Assembly (NCBI GenBank): GCA_024138015.1
Contig: JAMXBB010000006.1
Location: 69,315,581 to 69,379,580 of the forward strand
Source: Lumnitzera littorea
Lineage: Eukaryota > Streptophyta > Magnoliopsida > Myrtales > Combretaceae
Direction: 5' to 3'
Length of the DNA: 64,000 bases
Below, piece after piece: positions 48,600 through 58,740 of this stretch. The position numbers and the translations under genes are program-made. The notes under the pieces were generated by a model, which did not search any database, was not told where the DNA came from, and saw nothing but the letters and a program-made list of their open reading frames with translations. Position 1 is the first letter of the stretch. Every line of letters starts with the position of its first letter.

Positions 48600-49062
48600 A
48601 GGTATTTATCCAAGAATTGGGAATGTATAGTTATTAAAATATCATCAATGAATACCACGACAAATTTAACTAAGTAAGGTTGATAAATCCGATCCATCAA
48701 ATCCATAAACACAGCTAGTGCATTAGTTAGGCCAAAAGGCATCACTAAAACTCATAGTGCCTATATCTAGTTCAAAAAGCCGTCTTTGGTACATCCTCCA
48801 ACTTAATTCATAACTAATGGTATCCAAATCTTAAATCAATTCATTAAAACACGGTTACATCATGCAATTAATCAAACAAATCATCAATCTTAGGTAGTGG
48901 ATATTTGTTTTTAATAGCCACCTTGTTTATCTATCAATAATCAATACACAACCTCATGATTCCATCTTTCTTTTTCATAAATAACACTGGCGCTCTCCAA
49001 GGAGACATACTAGGTCGTATAAATCCTTTGTCCAATAGCTCTTAAAGTTCTATCGATGACAT
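48600..49062 (-). pseudogene. Reverse transcriptase fragment, Tekay/Del-like
   Basis: N-terminal half of RT. It reads [56 protein letters not shown] and the catalytic box VVFIDDILI near 48665-48640. Stops replace glutamine (Y-stop-stop-INK, usual RQLNK; FD-stop-LHD) and arginine. After the catalytic box the usual text is lost, so the element breaks near 48600. A plus-strand open frame at 48432-48677 is a shadow. Confidence 0.88.
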
Positions 49063-49640
49063 TTAGTATGGAGCTTTTGACATAGGTTTAGTTCCTAGCA
49101 CCAATTCTATAATAAAATCCAATTCTTGATGTGATGCTAACCCAGGCAGATCTTTTGGAAAGATATTAGGAAATTTACTTACTATAGGTATTTCTAACAC
49201 TTTTAGAGTTTCCTTCTTTCCTTCTATAGCAAATATCCAACAAAACTGCCATTCTTCAATAATCTCATTCATTTCTTTGCTTATTTCAATTACCAATAAT
49301 CTCAAGCTTTGCTCACCAGTCCTTCCTTGAAATAATACCTTACCCTCATCTAAGATCACAATCTTATTTTGATGATCCACTTTAGCTCTTTGTTTGGACA
49401 ACCAATATATTCCCACAATAACATCATACCCCTTAATTGGTAAAACTAATAATTTTATTGGGAATTCCTTTCCTTGAATTTGCAATTGTCCATTGTCTAC
49501 TACTTCTCGTGTTAATACTTGCTCTCCTGTAGGTTTTCTCACTCTATAAGTGGATTTAACTTCATTTATCTTAATCTCATTTCCTAAAACAAACTCTTGA
49601 CTACTAAATGAATGTGATGCTCTAGTGTCAAACAATGCAT
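49063..49640 (-). pseudogene. Aspartic protease domain, Tekay/Del-like
   Basis: Open for 190 codons from 49635 to 49063. It starts MFDTRASHSFSSQEFV; the active site is usually D-S-G-A-T-H-S-F, and here the glycine is arginine, which should abolish activity. GYDVIVGIYWLSKQRAKVDH matches the family's second landmark (usual GMDWL). The C-terminal linker PNIFPKDLPGLASHQELDFI and KPMSKAPY leads into RT, whose frame follows directly. Confidence 0.9.
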
Positions 49641-49989
49641 AAGTAGTTCATCCATTTATAAGTATGTTTCCTAAAATAATTACTATTATTATAGTTATCT
49701 ATCATTTGTGTACTATACTTAGGTTACATATTTTCACGGTCCTTAACATTGTCTTTGCATATAATATTTACAATCAACTCATAGGTAAGTAAAGTTACTG
49801 GTTAGTTTACGTACCTATCTCTAAGCCTTGGTCAATTCCATCAATATTCATTTTATCATCCGAGCCATCATGAAAGTATTCCTCCATCCACTCATCAAAA
49901 TCCTCAGTATTCTCTTTCGGACCCTCGATTGCAAACACTCGAGCTAGTACAGTAGTTGTCTCTACTCCTCCAGATTTCTTAGTCCTTTA

Positions 49990-51220
49990 TCTTACCTGAC
50001 CACAATATCTTGAGAAATGTCCCATCATTCCACACTTGTAACACTTCACTATTTTCATCCTTGGATACTCTCTTGACATATGATTTGAATCACCACACAA
50101 AAAACATTTGCATCTTAATTAAGGACATTGTAGAGGAAAATATTGTGCTCCATACTTCTAACATTTCACATTCCCTGCCTTGTCATAGAAACTATAATTT
50201 GTCCTATTTGAAGCAGGACCACTAGTCATAGCCGCTAACTTCTTTTCCTTGCAGCCTAAGTTACTATTTGCACCCAAAAATGTCATTTTAAAGACAAGTC
50301 TATACCAGTTAAGCCCCTTAGGTTTCTTACTCCACTCATTTTATATGGTCAGTCGATTATTCTCCAATTGACATGCCTTGTCCACAATTTGATGATAAGT
50401 GATGAATCCATAATCCATCAACTTACATGACATTGTTAGGTCAAACCCATTAAGGAAAATATCCTTCTTCAATACCTTATTATGTCTGTATGACTTAAGC
50501 ACATAGTGCAATAATCTATTAAATTCATTCTTGTACTAAGCCACACTCATAGTACCTTTCTTTATCTCAACTGCCAAGTCATCTAATTTTGCACACTTAC
50601 AGGGAAGTATTCCCCGTTAAATGCCTCTTGAAATACTTTCCATGTAATAGGGCCAGTGATTGATTATGTTGTCGAGTCCCATAAGACTTGTGCTCCCATC
50701 TTTAGCAAGAAAGTACTATAAGAGACTTTTTAATTATCTAGAATTTTAAACACCTCAAAACTATGCTTAATCTATGTTAACCAATCATCGACCAAAGCTT
50801 ACCCATTTCTCCTTTAAAATACTAGTTCACTTTCATAAACTCAGGAAGTCGACTTGCATCTTGATGTCAAATTCCTCTGGGTTCAACCTTGGGTAGCCTT
50901 TGGTTCACTACATTTCCACTTGTGATCAAATGTTGAATTAGAGCTCCCTGTAGTTGGATCATGGTATTCATATTAGCCAACATTTTCCCAAACTGAGCTA
51001 GGTCCACCATGTTTGGAGCAGGTGGTGATACATCATTCCTAAGTAGTTCTGGTGGATTAGGAAGGTTAAGAGGTGGTACTACGCCTTCAAGTTGTTCATT
51101 TCTATTTCTATTTCTATTTGCCACCTTGCCATATTTAGATTCGCAATCACTAACCATTAACCCTATAATTACAATATGTGTACCGAAAGTTAGTATATGA
51201 TCTAAGTGGCTTGTATTCAC
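49990..51220 (-). pseudogene. gag of the truncated Tekay/Del-like element
   Basis: The N-terminal part at 51150-50867 reads SKYGKVANRNRNRNEQLEGV, with an Arg-Asn repeat made by an ATTTCT hexamer run at about 51098-51120, then a proline-rich part and MVDLAQFGKMLANMNTMIQL. The middle has many stops. The zinc knuckle at about 50048-50001 is intact: CYKCGMMGHFSRYC (C-x2-C-x4-H-x4-C), which would bind element RNA. The capsid core is not legible as one frame. Confidence 0.75.
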
Positions 51221-52680
51221 ATATAGATCAATTATTTCTTATATATGTAATACACAACTATAGATTCCTCAACAAGGCTTTCAATCAACACAAAACCTAT
51301 AATATTTCATTCCTATATATAAAGCAAAGATATTCATACACCACTTATTACACATTTCATCAAGTGATCAAATACACCTGTACATTATGAACTCATATAG
51401 GTTTCACCTATAACATTATATCATCTATTTGCTTCACTCCCTATAATCACTTCTCATGTCGATACCTCATACAAATGCTAGGAAATAAAGATATACTACA
51501 CTATTTCATAATTATATTTACTTTACATTAATACATAGGGTAGTTGAAACTTTACATGCAAAAGATTACATCATTTCATTTACATTACTTTCATCTATTC
51601 AAAAGTCTATTTCATCATTTACATTCTCAGTAACTAAAACATCAAAAGTACAAAAGTTACATTTAGAAGGTTAAAAATACATCAAAAGTCACTAGGAGAC
51701 CTAGACACATCAAAACAACTAGGTTAGGTGATATCAAAAGCCCTAAACCTGTCTTCTCACTATCTCATTACAGTTTCAATTACTTAAACTTTCTGAAGTT
51801 GCCACATCTTTAAGGGGAACCCAATCATCCTCTCCATTCTCTTTAGAATCTAAACATATGTCTACTATTATATGGGGTTTTGGTATCGCAACTACTTCTT
51901 GTACTTCACTCCAACTATCTTGTGCTTCAACTTCAGCCTCTACTTTAAACTCCTCTTCTAGATCCTCCTCAAGATCCTCATCATTCCCAAACCCTACATT
52001 TGGCTAAGCATTCTGAGGTGGATTCTCAAATGGAATCACAAGCGTTTCGAGTTCCTAAAATTGTAATAGTACTTCTATTCTTGTAGTCTCAACTTTAAGA
52101 TGTTTGGGAAACCAGTCAACCACACCAAGGGGATAATTTCTAGGGATATATGGGATACCTAAGGATACTTGATCAAAACTTGGACGGTAATTCTTATCTA
52201 CATCTACTACAGCAAGAAAATATAGCATAGGAATCATTAGAGATAAAATCCCTTTTTTCTTACAAGTACTTCTTCTCATAGGCAACTATGACAGTTTACT
52301 TATTATATGCAGGTCCTAATTCATCCCTCATTATCCTCCAATGATCCTCCATAGTAAAAAACATTCCATGCTTATAATTCTCAATGATCTCATCGATGGT
52401 ATAAAACAACCTCTAATCAGCCATATCTAGTAATAACTTCTGCATCCGAATCCTATATTCAATGGGTGTTTCACCTCCTTACCATTCAAAATGCTACCAT
52501 ACATGTATAAGACTATTCTTACAGATCTAAAAACAATCAAATTAGAATTTAGTTTATAACCCTTTTTACATATATAATTCTATAAATCTAACTCTTTTAC
52601 ATCCCATTATTAACCCCACTCTTAGTGAACCTACTATCTACTCATTTTAATTAGATGCTTCAAAGCTTGGTTCTTTTAGA
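51221..52680 (-). other. Leader of the truncated element
   Basis: Between primer site and gag on the minus strand. An open stretch at 52285-52055 (MPMRRSTCKKKGILSLMIPM) and sequence before it (EDHWRIMRDELGPAYNK near 52345-52295) may be remnants of an upstream reading frame, but I do not recognise a family. Confidence 0.35.
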
Positions 52681-52698
52681 ACCATGCTTTGATATCAA
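52681..52698 (-). promoter_or_regulatory. Primer-binding site, initiator tRNA-Met
   Basis: Minus strand TTGATATCAAAGCATGGT matches TTGGTATCAGAGCATGGT at 16 of 18 positions, both changes being G to A. It fixes the element's orientation and shows that the adjoining repeat is a 5' LTR. Confidence 0.8.
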
Positions 52699-52706
52699 CT
52701 CAAAAT

Positions 52707-53818
52707 TTTCATGCCCTGAACAGGAGAATTCGTAACAATTCTACCATGTAAACTAACCTAAGACAGAAGTTGACCTCATGGCTGCTATCATAAATATAAT
52801 CCACATAAGGCAAACACGACTTAACCAGCTTAAAGTGTCTAGTCTAACACCTATCAATAATCAACCCGGTAATATAGCTTTTCAAAATATCTATTTAGTA
52901 TAACACAATAGTATTTATATAAGTGTTTCCACACATAAAGTTATAATTTACATTAAGAGTTTACAAAAGCTACAAGTCTTGAAGTCTATTTACAATAAGA
53001 TAGAAAACTAGTGGGCATCCCAAGAAATTCCCAATTAGTTTCCTCAAAACCATAAAGAAAAGTCAAAAGCCTAGATTCAATGAATTCTCCTTTCCTCACT
53101 TTCCCAACCAACTACGCACTAACCTAGGGGTAATGATGTCTATACGTGAACTCTCAATCGTCACTTGTAAAAGAGTCTATAAGAATGTAAGTACAATTAG
53201 CTCAGTAAGTGGGACAGAGTCAAAAGGGTACCATACAATCACAAACAAGGTTATTAATTATAATGAAATGCAATGCAATTAATCACTTGGAATATTGCGC
53301 AATGTTATCTAGTCCACTGTAAGGTTAGAGAAATTGCATCCGCTCTAACCTAAATTAAGGAGTTTACCACGACTCAAATTAGATCAAACCCAAGCTTGTG
53401 CAGTGGAGAATACCCTCTTCCCGTAACCACCTTCAAACTACGAGCCCTACCCTTTCCACGACCTCCTTCCCTGTCACTTATTTCAACTAAGAATAGGGAA
53501 AGAACCATTTGAACTACCCTCATCAAAGGGAGCCAATATTTGGTCTAACACTCCTAATCATTTTACTAATGGTTACTATAGATTTCCAGTTACATTAGTG
53601 ATCAAATCACTATTAGTTCCATTTAAGGGTAGCTAGAAAAGTTAACAAAATACAAAACTATGAAATCATATAGAGTAATACACCAAGGAGTTCAACTCTT
53701 ATTACAAACAGAATACTAATCGCGTACATAGCATGCACACAGGCAGCTAATATACAACCACATGTAGAAGTACTCTTAAGTCTCTAGATACTTTAATACT
53801 ATAGACAACTCATTTTTA
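52707..53818 (-). repeat. Family B LTR, copy 3 (5' LTR, truncated)
   Basis: The LTR end GGGCATGAAA (minus) lies at 52716-52707, nine bases from the primer site. Block 53330-53520 matches 20095-20240 and 4330-4470 in reverse orientation. The LTR's own start would lie above 54.3 kb on the 1.7-kb model, but similarity stops near 53818. Confidence 0.7.
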
Positions 53819-53875
53819 CACCGCACCCCCCACATCTCCTCCTCTCCCAACCACACCACCACACCCTACCCCCCN
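53819..53875. other. C-rich low-complexity run ending in an assembly N
   Basis: A stretch made mostly of C and A ends in ccccccc and a single N at 53875. Sequence type changes completely on the other side (copia RT). A collapsed gap or chimeric join is possible. Confidence 0.8.
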
Positions 53876-53879
53876 AGCT

Positions 53880-54288
53880 ATTAAACTATTGCTAGTGTTT
53901 GTATTTTAAAAAGGTTTTAAATTATTTCAAATGGGTATTAAAAGTTCATTTTTAAATGGTTACTTAAACGAAGTAATGTATGTTGAGCAACCCACTGAGT
54001 ATGAGGACCCTTTCAAAGAAGACCATGTTTATAAATTGAAAAAGGCCCCCCATATGAATTAAAATAGGCATCTCGCTCTTAGTATGAAAGGTTTAGTGAA
54101 TTTCTTATTGAAAATGTCCTCAAAAGAGGACAAGTTAATTCTATGCCATTGATTAAATATTTTGGCAATGATTGGTAAGTAACTCAAATTTATGTAGATG
54201 ATATTATTTTTTGTTCCACTAATGAACGTTATTGTGAGGATTTTTCTAAGTTGATGTAGGTTGAGTTCAAGATGTTTTTAATGGGAGA
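53880..54288 (+). pseudogene. Ty1/copia reverse transcriptase fragment
   Basis: RT of a Ty1/copia element, probably SIRE/Maximus-like by text. It reads MGIKSSFLNGYLNEVMYVEQ (usual MDVKSAFLNGYL), EDPFKEDHVYKLKKA, then in shifted frames RYERFSEFLLEN-like sequence, and the catalytic box IYVDDIIFCSTNERYCEDFS at about 54190-54250 with both aspartates intact. A TAG interrupts KLM-stop-VEFKM (usual Q). The fragment stops at 54288, where the Tat-type LTR begins; the rest should lie beyond that element, outside the window. The upstream part is lost at the N. Confidence 0.88.
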
Positions 54289-54539
54289 TGTAAACACCTC
54301 ATTTTTATCCCTTTTTGTTTTTTTCAAATTTTTAGAATAGGATAAAGGGTGCTAAATTAGAAAAAATAGAAAATTAAGAAAACCTAAAAAAATAAGAAAT
54401 TTAGAAAATAATAAATTTTTAAATAAGTTTAATATAATAGAATTTATAAAAATAAGGAGAGGGTAGTTAAACTTGGACTTAAATTTGAATCTAACCCAAG
54501 CTGACCTTGTCTATAATTGCACATATGAACAAGGCATAG

Positions 54540-54610
54540 GCCAATGGCCTAATCGTTAAGCTTAGACTTAAATTTAGGTTTAGCTTGGGATCAAAGGTTT
54601 GAATCTCACT
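54540..54610 (+). other. tRNA-like A-box and B-box pair inside the LTR
   Basis: TGGCCTAATCGTTAAG at about 54544 resembles a Pol III A box, and AGGTTTGAATC at about 54594 resembles the B box GGTTCGAATC, roughly 50 bp apart. This may be a captured SINE head or a chance match. No full tRNA fold is visible. Confidence 0.3.
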
Positions 54611-54848
54611 AGAGGCACAAAAATGCCTTTTATTTTTTCTTCTTCTTCATGCAACATACTGCCACATATCAAGGAATTTCTAGGCCACGTATCTGGTTAT
54701 GACAAGTGGCACTTTGTGATTGGCCTTAACAACACATTTTCCTTCCTATTCTCCTCTTTCCCTTTCTTTACCTCCCTTTCTCACTCAAAAACTAGACCCG
54801 CATCCTTTTTCTCTAATGGAGCACAGCAAACCAAGTACCCCCTCCCCC

Positions 54849-54882
<34 letters not shown>

Positions 54883-55492
54883 GAGCTACAACAACACCCA
54901 ACATCAATCCATCCCTAACCCCAATCTCTCTCTCACAGCAGCATACGAAGCACCTACAATCTGACAACATCAACTAAATACCCCACACACTTGACCACCG
55001 TGACCAACACTTAACCTTTCTCTCTCTCATACACCAACCTATGAACTATAGTCGAACCCTTAATCCCTCTCTCTCTCAACCAAGTAGCAATATACACATA
55101 CTCATCAACACATCTCACTAGCATACACTCCATTGTAATCTCCTCCACCACGCCTACTGCACAGTCACGGTGTGCATAAACCACTATGCACAGCCTTTAC
55201 ACTCTCTCTCTCCTACTCCTACACATGATGCCAACAACACGCCACACTCTACTGTCCATCATCAACCAAACTTGGCCACTCACTATCTACCCCAAGTCTG
55301 CACATCACTTCAACACCGACTCCCAATTCTACCCTTGACCCTCATCCTCTCTCTGACATATAGCCACCCTAACCATACCTCGACGACCCATTGTCGTACA
55401 TGCATGCACACATGAAACTCCCCACACAAAACCATACACATACAACCACCACCATAGATCCCCATCCTCACTGCTATTCACTCAAACCAACA

Positions 55493-55505
55493 TCTATATA
55501 AAGCC
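55493..55505 (+). promoter_or_regulatory. TATA box of the Tat-type LTR
   Basis: TCTATATAAAGCC is a good plant TATA element within the C-rich part of the LTR, where the transcription start would be expected shortly downstream. Confidence 0.5.
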
Positions 55506-57026
55506 ACTATCCTCCACTGCCATAACCCAACAAAGATCCCAACACGCATGGCCACTTGACCCTCACTCTCTCGCTCTACCATCCTCCCTCTCAAAACCCA
55601 CTAGACGTAACCCAAACACAAACCCCAAACCACTGCACATCGGCCACCACTAAAACACTACCTATCGACCACTTTTGCTCAAAACCAACACAACCTTGGT
55701 CTTGCCACCCCTTGAAGCCCTAAGACACCTCTATTTCTCACCTTGAAACACCCCAAGTGTGACCACAATCAACCACCACCGCTACCCATATTTCTAATGT
55801 CACCAAAACAGCTTCTACAAGCTGAGGTGTTGTTCCCAATCAAAGTTTCATTAATAGAAATGTGATGAAACTTTGATTTCTCGCTTGAAATAATCATCAA
55901 AACTACCAGTGAGTAATAGATTCAATTGCTAGATTTGGTTTCAACCTAGGATCTACCATCTGACTTGCTTTGATACAGTATTGACCCAAACTATTACCTA
56001 AGCCCAATCTACCTATAGTATTGGTCCAACCCAAATTCCATTTGGATTGTATTCTTCTTCTTTTTTTCTTTATTTTTGTTTTATTTTCACAATTTAAAAA
56101 TGAAAAAGAAAAAGAAACAAGAGAAAACGAAAGAAACAAGAGAAAAAGGAGAAAAGAAAAAAAAGGAGGAAAGAAGAAAAAAGGAGGAAATACTTAGTTT
56201 TATTTTTATTTGTTTCATGTTTTAACCAAAAAAATGTAAAAATAAAAATAAAAATTAAATAATAATAAAATAATTAAAAAGAATAATAAAGTTATCTTAT
56301 CACTTAGAAAACCAATTTTCCCAAAAAATAAAATAAAATAAATCAATCATTTTCCAAACTAGAGTGCTTTAGAATTTTCAAAAATAAAACCTAAGTTAAG
56401 ACTCATAGAAAATTTCCTTAATTAGCATCAAACCGGGTAAAAACGTAAACTCGATTTTTTTCAAAAATTAAAATCAACTTACCTGCTAAAGTTTTCTTAA
56501 ACAACTACAAAACAATAATCCCGAATAGCAGGTACATAGGCACCCGTATGTACGGAGCAACTTAAAATATGGAAATTTTTCTCTTTCTATCTTTTGTAAA
56601 TAATTGATCAATTTATCTTTTTTTAGAAATTAAATTAAGTTGCATGTAGATAGATTTTATTATAAGGGTATATTAAAAGATAAATTTAAATTCGAAAAGA
56701 TTAAAAGTGATATCCTTTAAGGGTTTAAAAAATTAGCCCCCAAACTTGAATCTTTGGTTTTCAAAAATCGATATAACAAAAAAAAATTGATTTTAACGAA
56801 AGATCAGTAGCTAAGTTATAATCAATCCACCCAATTGATCACAACTTAACTTTTTTTCCTTACTCTAGTCGAGTGACGACTCTAAAACATTTTTCAAAGA
56901 TAAAAAGAACCGGTTTTCTTTTAACCTTAGTCGAGAGTAGGTATTAAACAGATAGAGTTTAATATTGATTGGTTTAAAGAAAATTAATTTATAAAAATTG
57001 GAAAAGAAAAAACCAAGCTCAACAGC

Positions 57027-57046
57027 TTGGCAACTCTACTAGGGAT
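57027..57046 (+). promoter_or_regulatory. Primer-binding site, tRNA-Arg type
   Basis: TTGGCAACTCTACTAGGGAT two bases after the LTR end matches the Ogre-type site TTGGCGACTCCACTGGGGA with transitions only. Confidence 0.78.
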
Positions 57047-57672
57047 GTCAAGAGGGATAACTACTCAAAATACTTTCCAAAATTAAAATTACCTTTCAAA
57101 ATACCCATGTTATTTGTTTATTTATTTATTTTTTTGTTTTTTATCTACTTATTTATTATTAATTTCATGTATATACATTTCTTTGATTGCCATATTTATT
57201 TTACAATATGCATCATGACATAAGGAGGCCAACTATTGCATCAACGATGCAAGGTAGATGGGATCAAACTTAGACCGTCTTAAGACCCTAGGAGAAGGGC
57301 CATTGTGTAGGCTCCAGGTGCTATAGTGTAACCAACGCTCAAGGTTGATTAAGCCACTCAACTTAAGCTTGAAGTAACTAATGAAAGTGTTTTCTAAAAA
57401 CAAATGAGATCACAAAACTTAGGAACCTTTTAGAACCCATCCTAATTGTGTATACTCCCCTCCAAACTTAAGTTAATACACTAACCTTAAGAATTGTAAC
57501 CTTACTAATTGTTTAAGAGTTTTAATGCAATCAAGTTTTTGAAAATAACAATAAAGTTACAACTTAAGGAGTAATGTATTAACCCAAATAATCCTAACAT
57601 TTACATATTTCCACGTACTATCTTTCGTTGCATTGATGACTGATTCTTGTTCATAAAACGTGTACACCTAGA
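57047..57672 (+). other. Leader of the Tat-type element
   Basis: The block at 57240-57375 (gatcaaacttagaccg, gtcttaagacc, ctcaacttaagcttgaag) corresponds to the Ogre leader block at 25330-25450. Non-coding. Confidence 0.6.
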
Positions 57673-58044
57673 ATGGTAGATAACCAAGCAAAAAATCAGG
57701 GGAATGATAGACTATCGGGCATATCTAAGTTTCGCGAGCAATTGCTGAAATATGAGATTGCTTACCTGAAGGAAAAGCTCGAGTGTTCTGAAGCTCACAA
57801 CCAGGCCTTAAGGTCGTTTCTAGCACAGGTCATTAGGGAAACCTATGAAGTGATAGAGGACCTTAAAGCTCATTTGCAAGACTTAATTTATGGTTTTTTC
57901 CAATTCAAATCTAGAATGTTAAGTTCTGGAATAAATGTTAGGTTCTCTACCTTTGTTTTCTGTATTTTGATCTTTCACAATAATAAAAGTTCTTATTTGT
58001 TCTTTTTTTTTTTATTATTCTTTAGCATTCCCTTCTTTGTATAG
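57673..58044 (+). CDS. Short coiled-coil ORF, possible ORF1 remnant
   Basis: A 123-codon open frame, the only one in the element interior with protein-like content. Residues 1-85 (MVDNQAKNQGNDRLSGISKF, then LLKYEIAYLKEKLECSEAHN, then VIRETYEVIEDLKAHLQDLI) are charged, helical and likely to form a coiled coil. The last third is hydrophobic and encoded by T-rich DNA, probably read-through of untranslated sequence. It lies where ORF1 lies in Ogre and resembles the character, not clearly the sequence, of the coiled-coil end of ORF1 at 27420-27590. It may be a residue of ORF1 or an unrelated small protein. Whether it is expressed is unknown. Confidence 0.4.
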   Translation: MVDNQAKNQGNDRLSGISKFREQLLKYEIAYLKEKLECSEAHNQALRSFLAQVIRETYEVIEDLKAHLQDLIYGFFQFKSRMLSSGINVRFSTFVFCILIFHNNKSSYLFFFFLLFFSIPFFV

Positions 58045-58180
58045 TACTTGTCTAACCATTATTCCTTCTCATTTATGGAAATGTAAATAAAATCCATAGA
58101 CTTGTAAACTAAACCCTAAAAATCATAGTCCTTATTTGTAAATTATTTTCTATAAAATGAAACTTTATATTTCTCGTTCA

Positions 58181-58205
58181 CAAAAAAAAAAAAAAAAAAA
58201 AAAAA
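58181..58205 (+). repeat. Poly(A) run
   Basis: A run of about 24 A after the ORF and its T-rich tail. It could be a simple expansion or the trace of a retroposed transcript end; no target duplication was seen. Confidence 0.7.
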
Positions 58206-58259
58206 GAAACAAAAATTGAAAAAATAAAAATGAAAAGAAAGGTTACTAACGGTTATAAA

Positions 58260-58740
58260 TCCTTATGGGCTCAACCCAAATACGAATGAACCAACCCAAG
58301 CCCAAACCTTTGGCTCGCTTAGCCAGCCAACCTAAACACTTACCCCGTTAAGGCAAGCCATGGCCCATCAAGGCAGTTAACCCCTAAACATAATCCTTGG
58401 CCCATTAAGGAAGCCAACCCAAACACTAGCCCCTTAGCCCATTCAATCCAAACATTAACCCTCGGCCCCTTCAGGCAACCAATCTAAAAACAAACCCTTA
58501 GCCATTAGGCCCATCAAGGCAAGTAACCCCAAATACAATCCTTGGCCCACTAAGGAAGCCAACCCAAACGAGCCCCTTAGCCCATTCAATCCAGACATTA
58601 AACCTTGGCCCATTCAGGTAAACAATCTAAAAACAAACCCTTAGCCACTAAGCCCATCAAGGTAGCTATCCTAAACACAATCCTCGATATATCAAGGTAA
58701 CCAAGCTAAGCCAAAATCCTTGGTCTAAGCCTAATCATAA
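58260..58740 (+). repeat. Roughly 137-bp tandem duplication with shorter sub-units
   Basis: Two full units starting near 58392 (aatccttggcccattaagg) and 58529 (aatccttggcccactaagg), each with several ggcccat-caaggcaagcc and cccttagcccattcaatcc motifs. Partial units lie on both sides. C-rich and non-coding. Confidence 0.7.

Larger units (their letters stand above)
48600..53818 (-). mobile_element. Truncated Tekay/Del-like Ty3/gypsy element (minus strand)
   Basis: In minus-strand order: part of a 5' LTR (53818 down to 52707), primer site 52698-52681, leader, gag about 51.2-50.0 kb, protease 49635-49300, and RT 49060-48600. RNase H, integrase and the 3' LTR are absent. The left truncation lies near 48600 within RT; the LTR is cut near 53818 by C-rich sequence and an N. 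The RT motif text ([27 protein letters not shown]) fits Tekay/Del. All frames carry stops. Confidence 0.85.
54289..57024 (+). repeat. 5' LTR of the non-autonomous Tat-type element
   Basis: 2736 bp, TGTAAACACC to GCTCAACA. The first 200 bp match 63656-64000. It contains a C-rich, G-poor central part with several CT runs (longest near 54858-54880), like the Ogre LTR in base skew but not in sequence. Open frames at 54599-54977 and 55170-55415 arise from this composition and are not genes. Confidence 0.88.

Noticed and set aside
48432..48677. 81-codon plus-strand frame
   Set aside because: It is the antisense shadow of the minus-strand RT, which carries the FIDD box there.
54599..55415. Ser/Leu- and Pro-rich plus-strand frames at 54599-54977 and 55170-55415
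   Set aside because: Generated by CT runs and C-rich LTR sequence; low complexity and inside the Tat-type LTR.
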